Source of the DNA: Streptomyces sp. NBC_00691
GTDB lineage: Bacteria > Actinomycetota > Actinomycetes > Streptomycetales > Streptomycetaceae
NCBI RefSeq assembly: GCF_036226665.1
Contig: NZ_CP109007.1
Location: 4,628,501 to 4,692,500, forward strand
Reading direction: 5' to 3'
DNA: 64,000 bases
In this document: piece after piece, positions 1 to 7,912 of the stretch
How positions within the stretch are numbered: the stretch's first letter is position 1
How the letters are laid out: each line of letters opens with the position of its first letter
Notes under the pieces: model-generated
The model's database searches: none
The model's input: only the letters and a program-made list of their open reading frames with translations
Told to the model about the DNA's origin: nothing
Program-made: the position numbers and the translations under genes

Positions 1-2
1 TC

Positions 3-1007
3 CGGTCGGTGATGAACCGCACGAACAAGTTCGCCTGCCTCTACGACGATGCCAACCACGGCCTCGACGGCGGCATCGGCGTCATGGACCCGAACCCCTC
101 GGGCACCGAATGGGGCGGCCCCGGCAGCAATTCCGTCAGCTCGGTGAAGTTCGTCCCCACCGAGCGCGAGTGCGCCATGGACCCGTACCCGGAGTGGTAC
201 GCGGCCCAGGCCCCCAAGGCCGGCGGCTTCGGCGACCTGAACGGCGACCGGACCTCCGACGTCCTCGTCCGCGACATGGCCGGCCGTCTCTGGTTCCTGC
301 CCGGCGACGGTTCCGGCAAGCTGATCGGCGCCGGCGGCTGGAACGTCATGAACCTCCTCACCCGGCACGGGGACCTCAGCGGCGACGGCCGAGAGGACGT
401 CATCGCCCGGGAGACGGTCAGCGGCAAGCTGTGGCTGTACCCCGCCACCTCCACCGGAGTGCTCGGCGCCCGCAAGCTGATCGGCTCGGGCGGCTGGAAC
501 GTGATGAACAGCGTCACCGCCTTCGGCGACCTGTCCGGCGACGGCCGCTCGGACGTCCTCGCGGTCGAGAAGTCCACGGGCAAGCTGTGGCTGTACCCGG
601 GCACGTCCACGGGCACGCTCGGCGCGCGGACGCTCCTCGGCTCGGGCGGATGGAACTCCATGAACGCCCTGACCGCGCCGGGCGACATGAACGGCGACGG
701 CAAGGCCGACCTGATCGCCCGCGAGGCGTCCACGGGCAAGCTGTGGCTCTACCCGGGCAGGACGAACGGCTTCGGCGCCCGCACGCTCATGGGCACCGGC
801 TGGAACGCCATGGCCTCGCTGCTGGCCGTCGGCGACCACAACGGTGACGGCCGCAACGACCTGTCCGCGACCACGAGCAGCACCTACGTCTCCCCCCAGC
901 ACCGGGGAGCGGGCGCGCTGGTCATGTACGCGGGCACGGGCACGGGCACGCTCGGCGCCGGCTCGCTGGAGACCGACACCTGGTGGCACCTGAACGGCGC
1001 GTTCTGA
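3..1007 (+). CDS. FG-GAP/VCBS-repeat secreted protein, C-terminal part
   Basis: The reading frame is open through the left edge, so only the C-terminal ~335 residues are present. At least four tandem FG-GAP units can be read, each with a D-x-(N/S)-G-D-G/R-x-x-D calcium-loop core (DLNGDRTSD, DLSGDGRED, DLSGDGRSD, DMNGDGKAD, DHNGDGRND) followed by a G(K/R)LW(L/F)(Y/L)PG strand. Such units build an extracellular beta-propeller. The part before them (residues 1-75) is not recognised and may be the end of a catalytic or binding domain outside the window. It has the same repeat type as the three large proteins at 43.2-53.4 kb. A strong hairpin follows the stop. The family is clear; the function is not. 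Confidence 0.8.
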   Translation, partial: RSVMNRTNKFACLYDDANHGLDGGIGVMDPNPSGTEWGGPGSNSVSSVKFVPTERECAMDPYPEWYAAQAPKAGGFGDLNGDRTSDVLVRDMAGRLWFLPGDGSGKLIGAGGWNVMNLLTRHGDLSGDGREDVIARETVSGKLWLYPATSTGVLGARKLIGSGGWNVMNSVTAFGDLSGDGRSDVLAVEKSTGKLWLYPGTSTGTLGARTLLGSGGWNSMNALTAPGDMNGDGKADLIAREASTGKLWLYPGRTNGFGARTLMGTGWNAMASLLAVGDHNGDGRNDLSATTSSTYVSPQHRGAGALVMYAGTGTGTLGAGSLETDTWWHLNGAF

Positions 1008-1020
1008 CCCACCGCCCCTG

Positions 1021-1071
1021 ACGGCGAAGGCCCCCGCCCCCGGATCACCCGGGGACGGGGGCCTTCGCCGT
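1021..1071 (+). terminator. Rho-independent-type hairpin after the FG-GAP gene
   Basis: Inverted repeat with 16-nt arms, ACGGCGAAGGCCCCCG and CGGGGGCCTTCGCCGT, separated by a short C-rich loop, 14 nt after the stop codon. There is no U tract, as is usual in Streptomyces. Confidence 0.75.
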
Positions 1072-1221
1072 ACAGGTCACCGGAGGTCTCCGCCCGCCAT
1101 TCGGAAGCGAGGAGGAGACGGGCGCCTCCGCGCGGCGTCGTCGACGCGCGACGGAACTGGAACCCGGTCGGAGTACGTCCCGACAGGAGTCATGCCATTG
1201 CCGAGGACCAGGAGCTGTTCC

Positions 1222-1752
1222 GTGTCGGACGAGATCACACTGCGCCCCGTCACCGTCGAGGATCTCGACCTGTTCGAGCGGGAGTTGAGCGGCCCCGAGG
1301 GCAGCGGCCCGCACGCGTGGTCCGGCTACGGATCGACGGCGGACCTCCGCCGCCGCTTCGCGGAGAACGGCCTGCTCGGTCACGACGGAGGGACCCTCGC
1401 GGTCGCCGAGGGCGGAGTGACGGTGGGCAGGGTCAAGTGGTACCCGGGCAGTTGGGGCCCCGACATGGCCAACTGGAGCCTGGCGATCCAGCTGGTGCCG
1501 GGCGCGCGCGGCCGGGGGACGGGCACCGAGGCCCAGCGCCTGGTGACGGAGTACCTCTTCGACCACACGAGGGCCGAACGGATCCAGGCCTGGACGGACA
1601 TCGACAACGTCGCCGAGCAGCGCGCGCTGGAGAAGGCGGGCTTCGCCAAGGAGGGCGTGCTGCGCTCGGCGGTGTGGCTCGCCGGGCAATGGCGCGACGC
1701 GGTGCTCTTCTCCCGGATCCGCAGGGAACGATCCGGCGGCTCCGGCACCTGA
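1222..1752 (+). CDS. GNAT family N-acetyltransferase (RimJ/RimL type)
   Basis: Protein of 176 residues with a full GNAT fold: N-terminal ITLRPVTVEDLDLFERE, then the acetyl-CoA loop ARGRGTGTEAQRLV (the Q/R-x-x-G-x-G/A pattern) and a late EKAGFAKEGVLRSAVW segment typical of the RimJ/RimL-like group, which acetylate the N terminus of ribosomal proteins or small amines. The GTG at 1222 is chosen because AGGAG lies at 1210-1214, 7 nt upstream. An upstream in-frame ATG at 1192 has no such site. The gene is convergent with the next acetyltransferase, stops 9 nt apart. The substrate cannot be told. Confidence 0.85.
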   Translation: MSDEITLRPVTVEDLDLFERELSGPEGSGPHAWSGYGSTADLRRRFAENGLLGHDGGTLAVAEGGVTVGRVKWYPGSWGPDMANWSLAIQLVPGARGRGTGTEAQRLVTEYLFDHTRAERIQAWTDIDNVAEQRALEKAGFAKEGVLRSAVWLAGQWRDAVLFSRIRRERSGGSGT

Positions 1753-1761
1753 CCCGCCGCA

Positions 1762-2229
1762 TCAGTCCTTCTCGGGCCGCCACACGTAGCGGACGTCCGG
1801 CTCGCGCTCCTCGTTGCGCCGCCCGTCCGTCCGCTCCGCCTCGACGAAGCCGTGCCGCTCGTAGAACCTCTGCGCCGGCGCGTTGACCTGGAACGTCCAC
1901 AGGCCGAGGCCCTCCGGCCGCTGCCGCTTGGCCAGTTCCACGAAGCGGTCGCCCAGGCCGCGGCCGCGCCACGACGGATCGAGGTAGAGCTGCTCCAGGT
2001 CCCCGCCGTCGAGCACGAGGAGCCCGACCACGCCGGCCTCCCCGGAGACCGCGACCCAGGTCTCGTGGTGCGGTACGACGACATGGGTGAACCAGCCCCG
2101 TACCGCGTCGTCGTCGTGGGCGCGGCGTACGGTCGGCAGCGCGGCGGTGAAGGAGCGCAGCCAGAGATCGGCGGTCGCGGTCGCGTCGGAGTCGACGGCA
2201 CGCCGTATGTCAAGGTCGTCAGGGGTCAC
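1762..2229 (-). CDS. GNAT family N-acetyltransferase
   Basis: About 155 residues, one GNAT domain. It starts with LDIRRAVDSDATATADLW, has the acetyl-CoA-binding loop PSWRGRGLGDRFVELAK and ends with the NAPAQRFYERHGFVEAER motif seen in most small GNAT enzymes. Two GTG starts are possible, at 2229 and 2247; neither has a clear ribosome site, and 2229 puts the domain closest to the N terminus. It is not closely similar to the neighbouring convergent GNAT gene, so this is not a recent duplication. The substrate is unknown. Confidence 0.8.
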   Translation of the reverse strand: MTPDDLDIRRAVDSDATATADLWLRSFTAALPTVRRAHDDDAVRGWFTHVVVPHHETWVAVSGEAGVVGLLVLDGGDLEQLYLDPSWRGRGLGDRFVELAKRQRPEGLGLWTFQVNAPAQRFYERHGFVEAERTDGRRNEEREPDVRYVWRPEKD

Positions 2230-2323
2230 AGTGCGCGAGGATCGCACCCGGCGGGCCCAGGCGCACCCGAATTTGCGGCGCGGTACGGCCCGCTGCGGAG
2301 GGGGAGCGGGCCGGGCCGGGCGT

Positions 2324-2770
2324 TCAGGGGCGGGCGGGGCCGCGATGGGGGAGCGTCCGGCTGTAGACGACGCTGGTGGTCGTGCTGCCGAACCCCGCCA
2401 GCTCGTCCACCAGGGTCTCCAGGTGCTCCATGGAGGTCGCGGCCACCTTCAGCGTGTAGCAGTCGTCGCCGGTGGTCCGCAGGCACTCGAGGATCTCCCG
2501 CCGCTCGGCCAGCAGGCGGCGCAGCGGCTGGTGCTGGTTGCCCGGGTACTTCAGCCGGACGACGGCGAGGACGGGATAGCCGACCTTGGCCAGGTCCACC
2601 ACGGCCTGATAGCCGGTGACGACGCCCTGCGACTCCAGGTTCCGCACCCGCTCCGTGGTGGCCGAGGAGCTGAGGTTCACGCGCCGGCCCAGCTCGCTGA
2701 GGGAGATGCGGGCGTCCTGCTGCAGCTGCTCGATGATCGCCCAGTCGAGTGCGTCGAGGTTCACGGCCAT
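2324..2770 (-). CDS. Lrp/AsnC family transcriptional regulator
   Basis: Protein of 148 residues. The N-terminal helix-turn-helix reads LDWAIIEQLQQDARISLSEL, then GRRVNLSSSATTERVRNLE, the standard Lrp DNA-binding module. The C-terminal RAM ligand-binding domain follows, with G(D)DCYTLKVAA and the ending TTTSVVYSRTLPH. Proteins of this family assemble as dimers or octamers and respond to amino acids. It is divergent from the LLM oxidoreductase gene (93 bp between the starts), so it is a natural candidate to control that gene. Confidence 0.92.
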   Translation of the reverse strand: MAVNLDALDWAIIEQLQQDARISLSELGRRVNLSSSATTERVRNLESQGVVTGYQAVVDLAKVGYPVLAVVRLKYPGNQHQPLRRLLAERREILECLRTTGDDCYTLKVAATSMEHLETLVDELAGFGSTTTSVVYSRTLPHRGPARP

Positions 2771-2832
2771 ACGACGATTCTACCGGCAGAAGCACGGGAG
2801 AAGTCCGGTATCACCGGGAGGGTTTCGTTCCG

Positions 2833-2857
2833 TATCCCCTGATCGCAGGGATAGCCT
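2833..2857 (+). promoter_or_regulatory. Inverted repeat overlapping a probable -10 box
   Basis: TATCCC and GGGATA (2833-2838 and 2848-2853) form a perfect 6-bp dyad with a 9-bp spacer. It overlaps a TAGCCT hexamer (2852-2857) placed 6 nt before the ATG at 2864, as expected for a -10 box of a leaderless or nearly leaderless mRNA. It may be the operator of the LLM gene. The binder is unproven; the divergent Lrp protein is the first candidate. Confidence 0.4.
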
Positions 2858-2863
2858 CGACGC

Positions 2864-3700
2864 ATGCGATGTGGCGTCAACGTCCCGAACTTCGGACCCG
2901 GAACGGATCCCGGCGTGCTGCGCGAGTGGGCGCGGACGGTGGAGGGCCTCGGCTTCGACCTGCTCATGGTGTCGGACCACGTGGCCGTCACACCGGACGT
3001 CGCCGAGCGGTATCCGGAGCCGTTCTACGAACCCTTCACCACGCTGTCCTGGTTCGCCGGCATGACGACCCGGCTGCGGCTCGGCACCACCGTGCTCGTC
3101 CTGCCGTACCGCCATCCGCGCCTCGTGGCGCGCATGGCGACCAACCTCCATCAGCTCAGCGGCGGCCGCTTCGTCCTCGGGGTCGGCGTCGGCTGGTCGC
3201 GCCAGGAATTCGACGCGCTCGACGTGCCGTTCACCGCGCGCGGCAGGCTGACCGACGAGTACCTGGGCACGCTTCGGGACACGTGGCGTGCGTCGCGCGA
3301 GACCGCCGCGGGCGATGCCACCGGCCTCGGCCCCCTCCCCGTGTGGGTCGGCGGCAACAGCGAGGCGGGGATCCGGCGGGCCGTCAGGTTCGGTGACGCC
3401 TGGCACCCGCTGCGCATGCCCATGGACCGGATGAGCGCGGTACTGGCGGAGCACACGCTGCCCGGTTTCGCGCCCCGTATCGCCCTGCGCCTGACAGCCG
3501 CTCCCGTCACCGACCCCGAACGGCCCGCCGGGGTCGGCACCATCGAGCAGATCGTCGACGACCTCGACCGACTCCGCCTGCTCGGCGCCGACACCGTCGT
3601 GCTCGACCCGTACCACGGAGATCCGGAGGAGACCCGCAGGCCCCACGAGGCCTGGCGGGCCCTCGCCACCGTGGCCACCCACTGGAGGACCCGCTCATGA
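2864..3700 (+). CDS. LLM class (F420-dependent type) oxidoreductase
   Basis: Protein of 278 residues with the bacterial luciferase-like TIM barrel: MRCGVNVPNFGPGTDPGVL at the N terminus, then VEGLGFDLLMVSDHVAV, the LRLGTTVLVLPYRHP strand and the LSGGRFVLGVGVGWSRQEF motif characteristic of F420-linked LLM enzymes, with PVWVGGNSEAGIRRAVRFGD later on. Actinobacterial members mostly use reduced F420 rather than FMN. The stop overlaps the deaminase start (ATGA), so the two are translationally coupled and probably act on one substrate. The substrate is not known. Confidence 0.88.
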   Translation: MRCGVNVPNFGPGTDPGVLREWARTVEGLGFDLLMVSDHVAVTPDVAERYPEPFYEPFTTLSWFAGMTTRLRLGTTVLVLPYRHPRLVARMATNLHQLSGGRFVLGVGVGWSRQEFDALDVPFTARGRLTDEYLGTLRDTWRASRETAAGDATGLGPLPVWVGGNSEAGIRRAVRFGDAWHPLRMPMDRMSAVLAEHTLPGFAPRIALRLTAAPVTDPERPAGVGTIEQIVDDLDRLRLLGADTVVLDPYHGDPEETRRPHEAWRALATVATHWRTRS

Positions 3701-4131
3701 TCACCGCCGCCGACGAGACGCTCCTGCGGCGCGCCATCGGCCTCGCCGCCCACGCGGTCACCCTCGGGGACGCGCCGTACGGCTCCCTGCTCGCCGGCCC
3801 GAACGGCGAGATCCTCGCCGAGGCCCACAACACGGTGCGGCGCGACGACGACATCACCGCCCACCCGGAACTGAAGCTCGCCCGCTGGGCCGCCCGCGAG
3901 CTCGCCCCGGACACCGCCGCGCGTACCACCCTCTACACCAGCTGTCAGCCGTGCGGAATGTGCGCGGGCGGCATCGTGCGCTCGGGCCTCGGCCGGGTCG
4001 TCTACGCGCTCGCCACCGAGCAACTGATCGAGCTGAACCCGCGGTCGGGCGACTGGCCGGCGGTCGCGCAGGACGGCCCGGCCCTGTTCGACGAGGCGCG
4101 CGCGCCGATCGAGGCGTACTACCGGCCGTAG
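3697..4131 (+). CDS. Nucleoside/cytidine-type deaminase
   Basis: Protein of 144 residues of the cytidine and deoxycytidylate deaminase superfamily. The zinc site is visible: HPELKLARW supplies His and the proton-shuttling Glu (H-P-E in place of the usual H-A-E), and SCQPCGMC supplies the two Cys of P-C-x-x-C. The family includes guanine, cytosine and tRNA adenosine deaminases, and the fold alone does not decide the substrate. The start overlaps the previous stop by 4 nt. An oxidoreductase plus a deaminase suggests modification of a heterocycle. Confidence 0.85.
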   Translation: MITAADETLLRRAIGLAAHAVTLGDAPYGSLLAGPNGEILAEAHNTVRRDDDITAHPELKLARWAARELAPDTAARTTLYTSCQPCGMCAGGIVRSGLGRVVYALATEQLIELNPRSGDWPAVAQDGPALFDEARAPIEAYYRP

Positions 4132-4194
4132 CGGAAGGCCCGCCCCGCGCCCGCGCCCACCGCGACGACCACCGCCCGGACGCGCCGCGGGTAC

Positions 4195-4264
4195 GCCGAC
4201 CGCCCGCACGCGCGGAGGGAACGTCGACCGCCCGCACGCGCGGAGGGAACGCCGACGGCCCGCC
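4195..4264. repeat. 28-bp tandem repeat, 2.5 copies
   Basis: Two near-identical 28-bp units (4195-4222 and 4223-4250, one base different) with core CGCCCGCACGCGCGGAGGGA, followed by a 14-bp partial third copy that runs into the terminator stem. It lies between convergent genes and is not coding in a convincing frame. Confidence 0.8.
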
Positions 4265-4287
4265 CGGACGTACCGGGCGGGCCGTCG
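4253..4287. terminator. Bidirectional terminator hairpin
   Basis: Perfect 15-bp stem, CGACGGCCCGCCCGG (4253-4267) against CCGGGCGGGCCGTCG (4273-4287), with loop ACGTA. It sits between the convergent deaminase and ABC permease genes and can serve both. Confidence 0.85.
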
Positions 4288-4316
4288 ACGTGTCCCCGGG
4301 GGACGGCAGTCGGCGA

Positions 4317-5969
4317 CTATCCCTTGCTGACCGCCGCCAGGATCTCCGGCAGCCGCCTCGCCGTCCGCGGCGCCGCCACCTTCAGACCCACCCAGATCAG
4401 GAGCGCGCCGTAGAGCGTGCCGGCCGGGAACAGCAGCCAGAGCAGGGACTGCTGGTCGGAGACGTGGAGGTAGATCGTCGCGCCGATCAGCGGGGCGCAC
4501 AGCAGCGGGGCCGTGAGCATGCCGCCGAGGATCGAGATCCACGCCAGGGCGCCCTGCCCCGGCGCCACGTTCTTGTAGCCGCTGTCCTGCGGGATCGAGT
4601 ACGGGAAGACCGCCGAGGCCACCGAGCCCGTCGCCAGCATGGCGCCGAGCAGGCCGAGCGCCAGACCGAGGGCGTCCGGGAGCCGCTCCCAGTCACCGAG
4701 GACGGCGACCGTGAGGACCGTGACGAAGACCGCGTACGGGAGGGTGACCATGAGCAGGGCCAGGGTCCGGGCCCGGAGTTCGGCGAACGCGTCGGCCGTC
4801 GTCGAGATGGTCTGGGCGACCATCCAGAACGACGAGGTGTCCTGGCCGAACTGGTTGTACATCAGCATGCCGAGCATGCCGGAGGCGAAGCACGCCCAGT
4901 AGATCGAGCCCGTGCCCTGGAGGGCGTTCACGAGCGGGACGATCAGACCGAGGGCCAGCGAGGTGACAGCCCCGGCCTTGGTCTTCGGGTCACGCCACAG
5001 GTAACGCAGGCTGCGTTCCATGACCGCGCCCGTGCGCCCGTCCGGCAGGATCCGGGCGAGCCGCCCCTTGCCGTCGGCCTTGTCACGGACGCCCGCGTCG
5101 GAGGCCGCGCCGATCGTGGAACCGTCCGGCTCGACCATCAGCCGCACGAGGCTCCGCTGCCACCAGTACAGGAGCGCGGCGAGCGCGGCCGCCGTGAGCA
5201 GCAGCCGGGCGGCCGCCACCCCGTAGTCGCCCTGGCTCGCGGAGTCGACCGCGCCGATCGCGGCGGCAGGCGGCAGCCAGCCGACGACGGCCGCCGCCGG
5301 TTCCAGCGACTCCAGGCCGCCGGCCTCGCCCAGGCGCTGGGCGCCGAAGTTCACCACCTGCATGCCGACGGCGATGATCAGGCCGCTGAGCAGGGCCAGG
5401 TCCCGGCCCTTGCGGGAGGTGAGGAGCCGGACGTTGGCGGCGGCCACCGCCCGGGACAGCGCCACGCACGTCACGGCCGTCAGCGGTACGCCGAGGACGG
5501 CGAGGACGACGCCGGCCGCGCCGTGCGCGACGGACAGCGCGGCGCCCAGGGCCAGGACGAAGGTGAGGACGGGGCCGACACCCACGAGGGAGGCCACGAG
5601 CAGCGCCCGGACCAGCGGCCGCGGCCGCAGCGGCAGCATGACGAGCCGCGACGGGTCGAGGGTCTCGTCACCGCTCGGGATGAACAGCGGCATCACGGTC
5701 CAGGAGAGCGCGAGCGAGCCCGTGAGGAGGATCGCCACGCTGGCGGCGTCGGCGTTGCCCCGCATGAGCGCGAAGGCCAGTACGAGAGCCGCGGCGAAGA
5801 CCGCGCCGAAGACGATGGACACGATGTACGCGGCCGTCCGTCCGCCGGACTGCTTCAGCCCGTTGCGCAGCAGGCTCAGCTTGAGCCGTACGAAGACGGA
5901 GGTGAGGGAGGGGACGGGGCCGGCCGCGGTGGCGGTGCCGGCGGTGGTCGTGGTCGGGAAGGCACTCAT
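4317..5969 (-). CDS. ABC transporter permease (ABC-2-like, large)
   Basis: Integral membrane protein of 550 residues with about a dozen hydrophobic stretches, for example VSIVFGAVFAAALVLAFALM near residue 55 and VTSLALGLIVPLVNAL near 340. A charged cytoplasmic loop (SDAGVRDKADGKGRLAR) lies in the middle. It shows the permease half of a two-gene ABC exporter. Its start overlaps the stop of the ATPase gene (ATGA), so the subunits are made in a coupled way. The exported compound is unknown; both genes resemble housekeeping exporters rather than a drug-cluster pump. Confidence 0.85.
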   Translation of the reverse strand: MSAFPTTTTAGTATAAGPVPSLTSVFVRLKLSLLRNGLKQSGGRTAAYIVSIVFGAVFAAALVLAFALMRGNADAASVAILLTGSLALSWTVMPLFIPSGDETLDPSRLVMLPLRPRPLVRALLVASLVGVGPVLTFVLALGAALSVAHGAAGVVLAVLGVPLTAVTCVALSRAVAAANVRLLTSRKGRDLALLSGLIIAVGMQVVNFGAQRLGEAGGLESLEPAAAVVGWLPPAAAIGAVDSASQGDYGVAAARLLLTAAALAALLYWWQRSLVRLMVEPDGSTIGAASDAGVRDKADGKGRLARILPDGRTGAVMERSLRYLWRDPKTKAGAVTSLALGLIVPLVNALQGTGSIYWACFASGMLGMLMYNQFGQDTSSFWMVAQTISTTADAFAELRARTLALLMVTLPYAVFVTVLTVAVLGDWERLPDALGLALGLLGAMLATGSVASAVFPYSIPQDSGYKNVAPGQGALAWISILGGMLTAPLLCAPLIGATIYLHVSDQQSLLWLLFPAGTLYGALLIWVGLKVAAPRTARRLPEILAAVSKG

Positions 5970-6892
5970 CGCTGCGACCCGCCCGAAGCACCGGCCTCGT
6001 CCGAAGCACCGCGCGCGTCCGGAGCACCGGCGCCGCCCGGGACTCCGGCGGCGCCCGTCCCGCCGCCCAGCCAGTCCAGCGAGTCACCGGCCGCCGCGCG
6101 CCCGTTCGCGCCGACGAGCTCCAGGAACGCCGCCTGCAGCGAGGGCGCGTCGCCCCGTACCTCGGCGAGCGTGCCCTGGGCGCGGATCCGGCCCGCCGCC
6201 ATCACGGCGACCCAGTCGCAGAGCGACTCGACGAGCTCCATCACGTGGCTGGAGAAGACGACGGTGGCGCCGGAGGAGGTGTAGCGCTCCAGGACGCCGC
6301 GGATGGTCTGCGCGGAGACCGGGTCGACGCCCTCGAAGGGCTCGTCGAGGAAGAGCACCTCGGGGTTGTGGAGGAGCGCCGCCGCGAGGCCGATCTTCTT
6401 CCGCATACCCGTCGAGTAGTCGACGACCAGCTTGTTCTGCGAGCCGGTGAGGTCCAGGACGTCGAGGAGCTGCGCGGCCCGCTTGTCGACCTCGGCACCG
6501 GGCAGCCCCCGCAGCCGGCCGCTGTACGCGAGGAGTTCTCGGCCGGAGAGGCGCTCGAAGAGCCGCAGGCCCTCGGGCAGGATGCCGATCCGGGCCTTGA
6601 CCTGGGCGACCGAATCGGGGTCGGCCCAGACGTCGTGCCCGGCGACCTGGATGCGCCCCTGGTCGGGACGGAGCAGCCCGGTGATCATCGAGAGGGTGGT
6701 GGTCTTGCCGGCGCCGTTGGGCCCCACGAGCCCGATGAACTTGCCCGCGGGCAGCACCAGGTCGATGCCGTTCACCGCGATCTGCTGGCCGAACCGCTTC
6801 CACAGGCCCTCGATGCGCACGGCAGGCGCCGCACCATCCCCCGGTGCGGCGCCCGCCGTGTCGAACGTTCCGTCAAATGCCTGGTCAGGCAT
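5966..6892 (-). CDS. ABC transporter ATP-binding protein
   Basis: Protein of 308 residues. Walker A is GPNGAGKTTT (about residue 57), the signature is YSTGMRKKIGLA in place of LSGGQ, Walker B is VLFLDEPFEGVDP, and the H-loop is FSSHVMELVE. The YSTGM signature is usual for ABC-2 exporters. The last ~45 residues (ANGRAAAGDSLDWLGG onward) are an Ala/Gly-rich tail outside the ATPase core. It is the first gene of the pair with the permease at 4317-5969. Confidence 0.92.
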   Translation of the reverse strand: MPDQAFDGTFDTAGAAPGDGAAPAVRIEGLWKRFGQQIAVNGIDLVLPAGKFIGLVGPNGAGKTTTLSMITGLLRPDQGRIQVAGHDVWADPDSVAQVKARIGILPEGLRLFERLSGRELLAYSGRLRGLPGAEVDKRAAQLLDVLDLTGSQNKLVVDYSTGMRKKIGLAAALLHNPEVLFLDEPFEGVDPVSAQTIRGVLERYTSSGATVVFSSHVMELVESLCDWVAVMAAGRIRAQGTLAEVRGDAPSLQAAFLELVGANGRAAAGDSLDWLGGGTGAAGVPGGAGAPDARGASDEAGASGGSQR

Positions 6893-6967
6893 GGTCTGTC
6901 TGCCCCTCGTCAGTCCCCGTGTGTCTTACGGGCCCACCCTAAGGGCGGGGCCCGCGGGGACCCAGGG

Positions 6968-7633
6968 TCATGACGTGCGGCTTCGCGCCTCCGCGGCTTC
7001 CCGGCCACAGGCGTAGGCGAGGGCGCTGATCAGCTCCTCGGCGTCGGGGAGCCAGCGGTTCGCCGGGGTGGGGCGCCTGGCCCACTGGACCGCGCCGCTG
7101 CCGCCGATGCGGGTGGGCGGGGCCGCCACGTAGTGGCCCTCGCCGCGGGTGGTGAGGTCGATGGAGGCCGGGACCCAGCCGAGCTTGCGGACGAGGTCGG
7201 GCACCTTGGTCGCGGCGCCGGGGAGGACGAAGAAGAACATGCGGCGGTCCGGGGTGCAGGTGACGGGGCCGAGCGTCAGCTCCATCCGCTCCATCCGGGC
7301 GAGCGCCAGGAACCCCGCCGACTCGGGTACCTCGATGGCGTCGAACGTACGGCCCGTCGGCAGCAGGATCGACGATTTGGGCTGCTTCGACCACATGCGC
7401 CGGGCTCCGACCCCGCTGCCGGTCGCCTGGGTCGACCAGTCGGGCCTGACCGCGTGGGCGCCGGGCACGGCGCACGCCTCCGCCCCGCAGGAGCAGCGCT
7501 CCCGGCCTTCGACGGCCTCCAGCCAGGTCCCGGGAAACACGTCCCAGTGCCGCTCTTCCGCGTACCGCACGGCACTGTCCAGCAGCTGCTCGCCGCGCTG
7601 CTTGGGGATCGGTGCGGCTTCCGTGACTCCCAT
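6968..7633 (-). CDS. Bifunctional DNA primase/polymerase N-terminal-like protein
   Basis: About 221 residues from the ATG at 7633, which has GGAAGAG upstream; a GTG at 7669 is the alternative. The sequence has the layout of the prim-pol N-terminal domain: AVRYAEERHWDVFPGTW, a Cys-rich CSCGAEACAVPGAH segment, then W and the late LTTRGEGHYVAAPP strand. The usual GKHP after the Cys motif is changed to GAHA, and no helicase domain follows. Stand-alone versions are common in Streptomyces chromosomes and are probably not replication enzymes. It is divergent from the NsdA-like regulator, 279 bp apart. Confidence 0.7.
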   Translation of the reverse strand: MGVTEAAPIPKQRGEQLLDSAVRYAEERHWDVFPGTWLEAVEGRERCSCGAEACAVPGAHAVRPDWSTQATGSGVGARRMWSKQPKSSILLPTGRTFDAIEVPESAGFLALARMERMELTLGPVTCTPDRRMFFFVLPGAATKVPDLVRKLGWVPASIDLTTRGEGHYVAAPPTRIGGSGAVQWARRPTPANRWLPDAEELISALAYACGREAAEARSRTS

Positions 7634-7912
7634 GGTCTCTTCCACGTGGAACACAACTTCCCCCGTCACCTGGGGTTACGGCCAGGGCGCGGAGCGGTGT
7701 GAGGCATCGATCCTGCACGCGGGGCGCATCGGTGCACGAGCGGGGGCGCGCGGAGGGCCGGGGAGCTGGGGTGGGTACGGACAGGTGGGGGCGCCGGTGG
7801 CGAAGCCGCGGCCGACGTGTCCGGTTTCGCGTGTTCACATCGGCATTGACCGGATATTCACCGGGCAGTGATCCCTCCTTCGGTGATCACCGCACGGCCT
7901 CAGGGGGTACTC

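Noticed and set aside
3951..6284. 777-residue plus-strand frame over the ABC genes
   Set aside because: Composition is Arg/Pro-rich without domains; the minus-strand ABC genes have full motifs.
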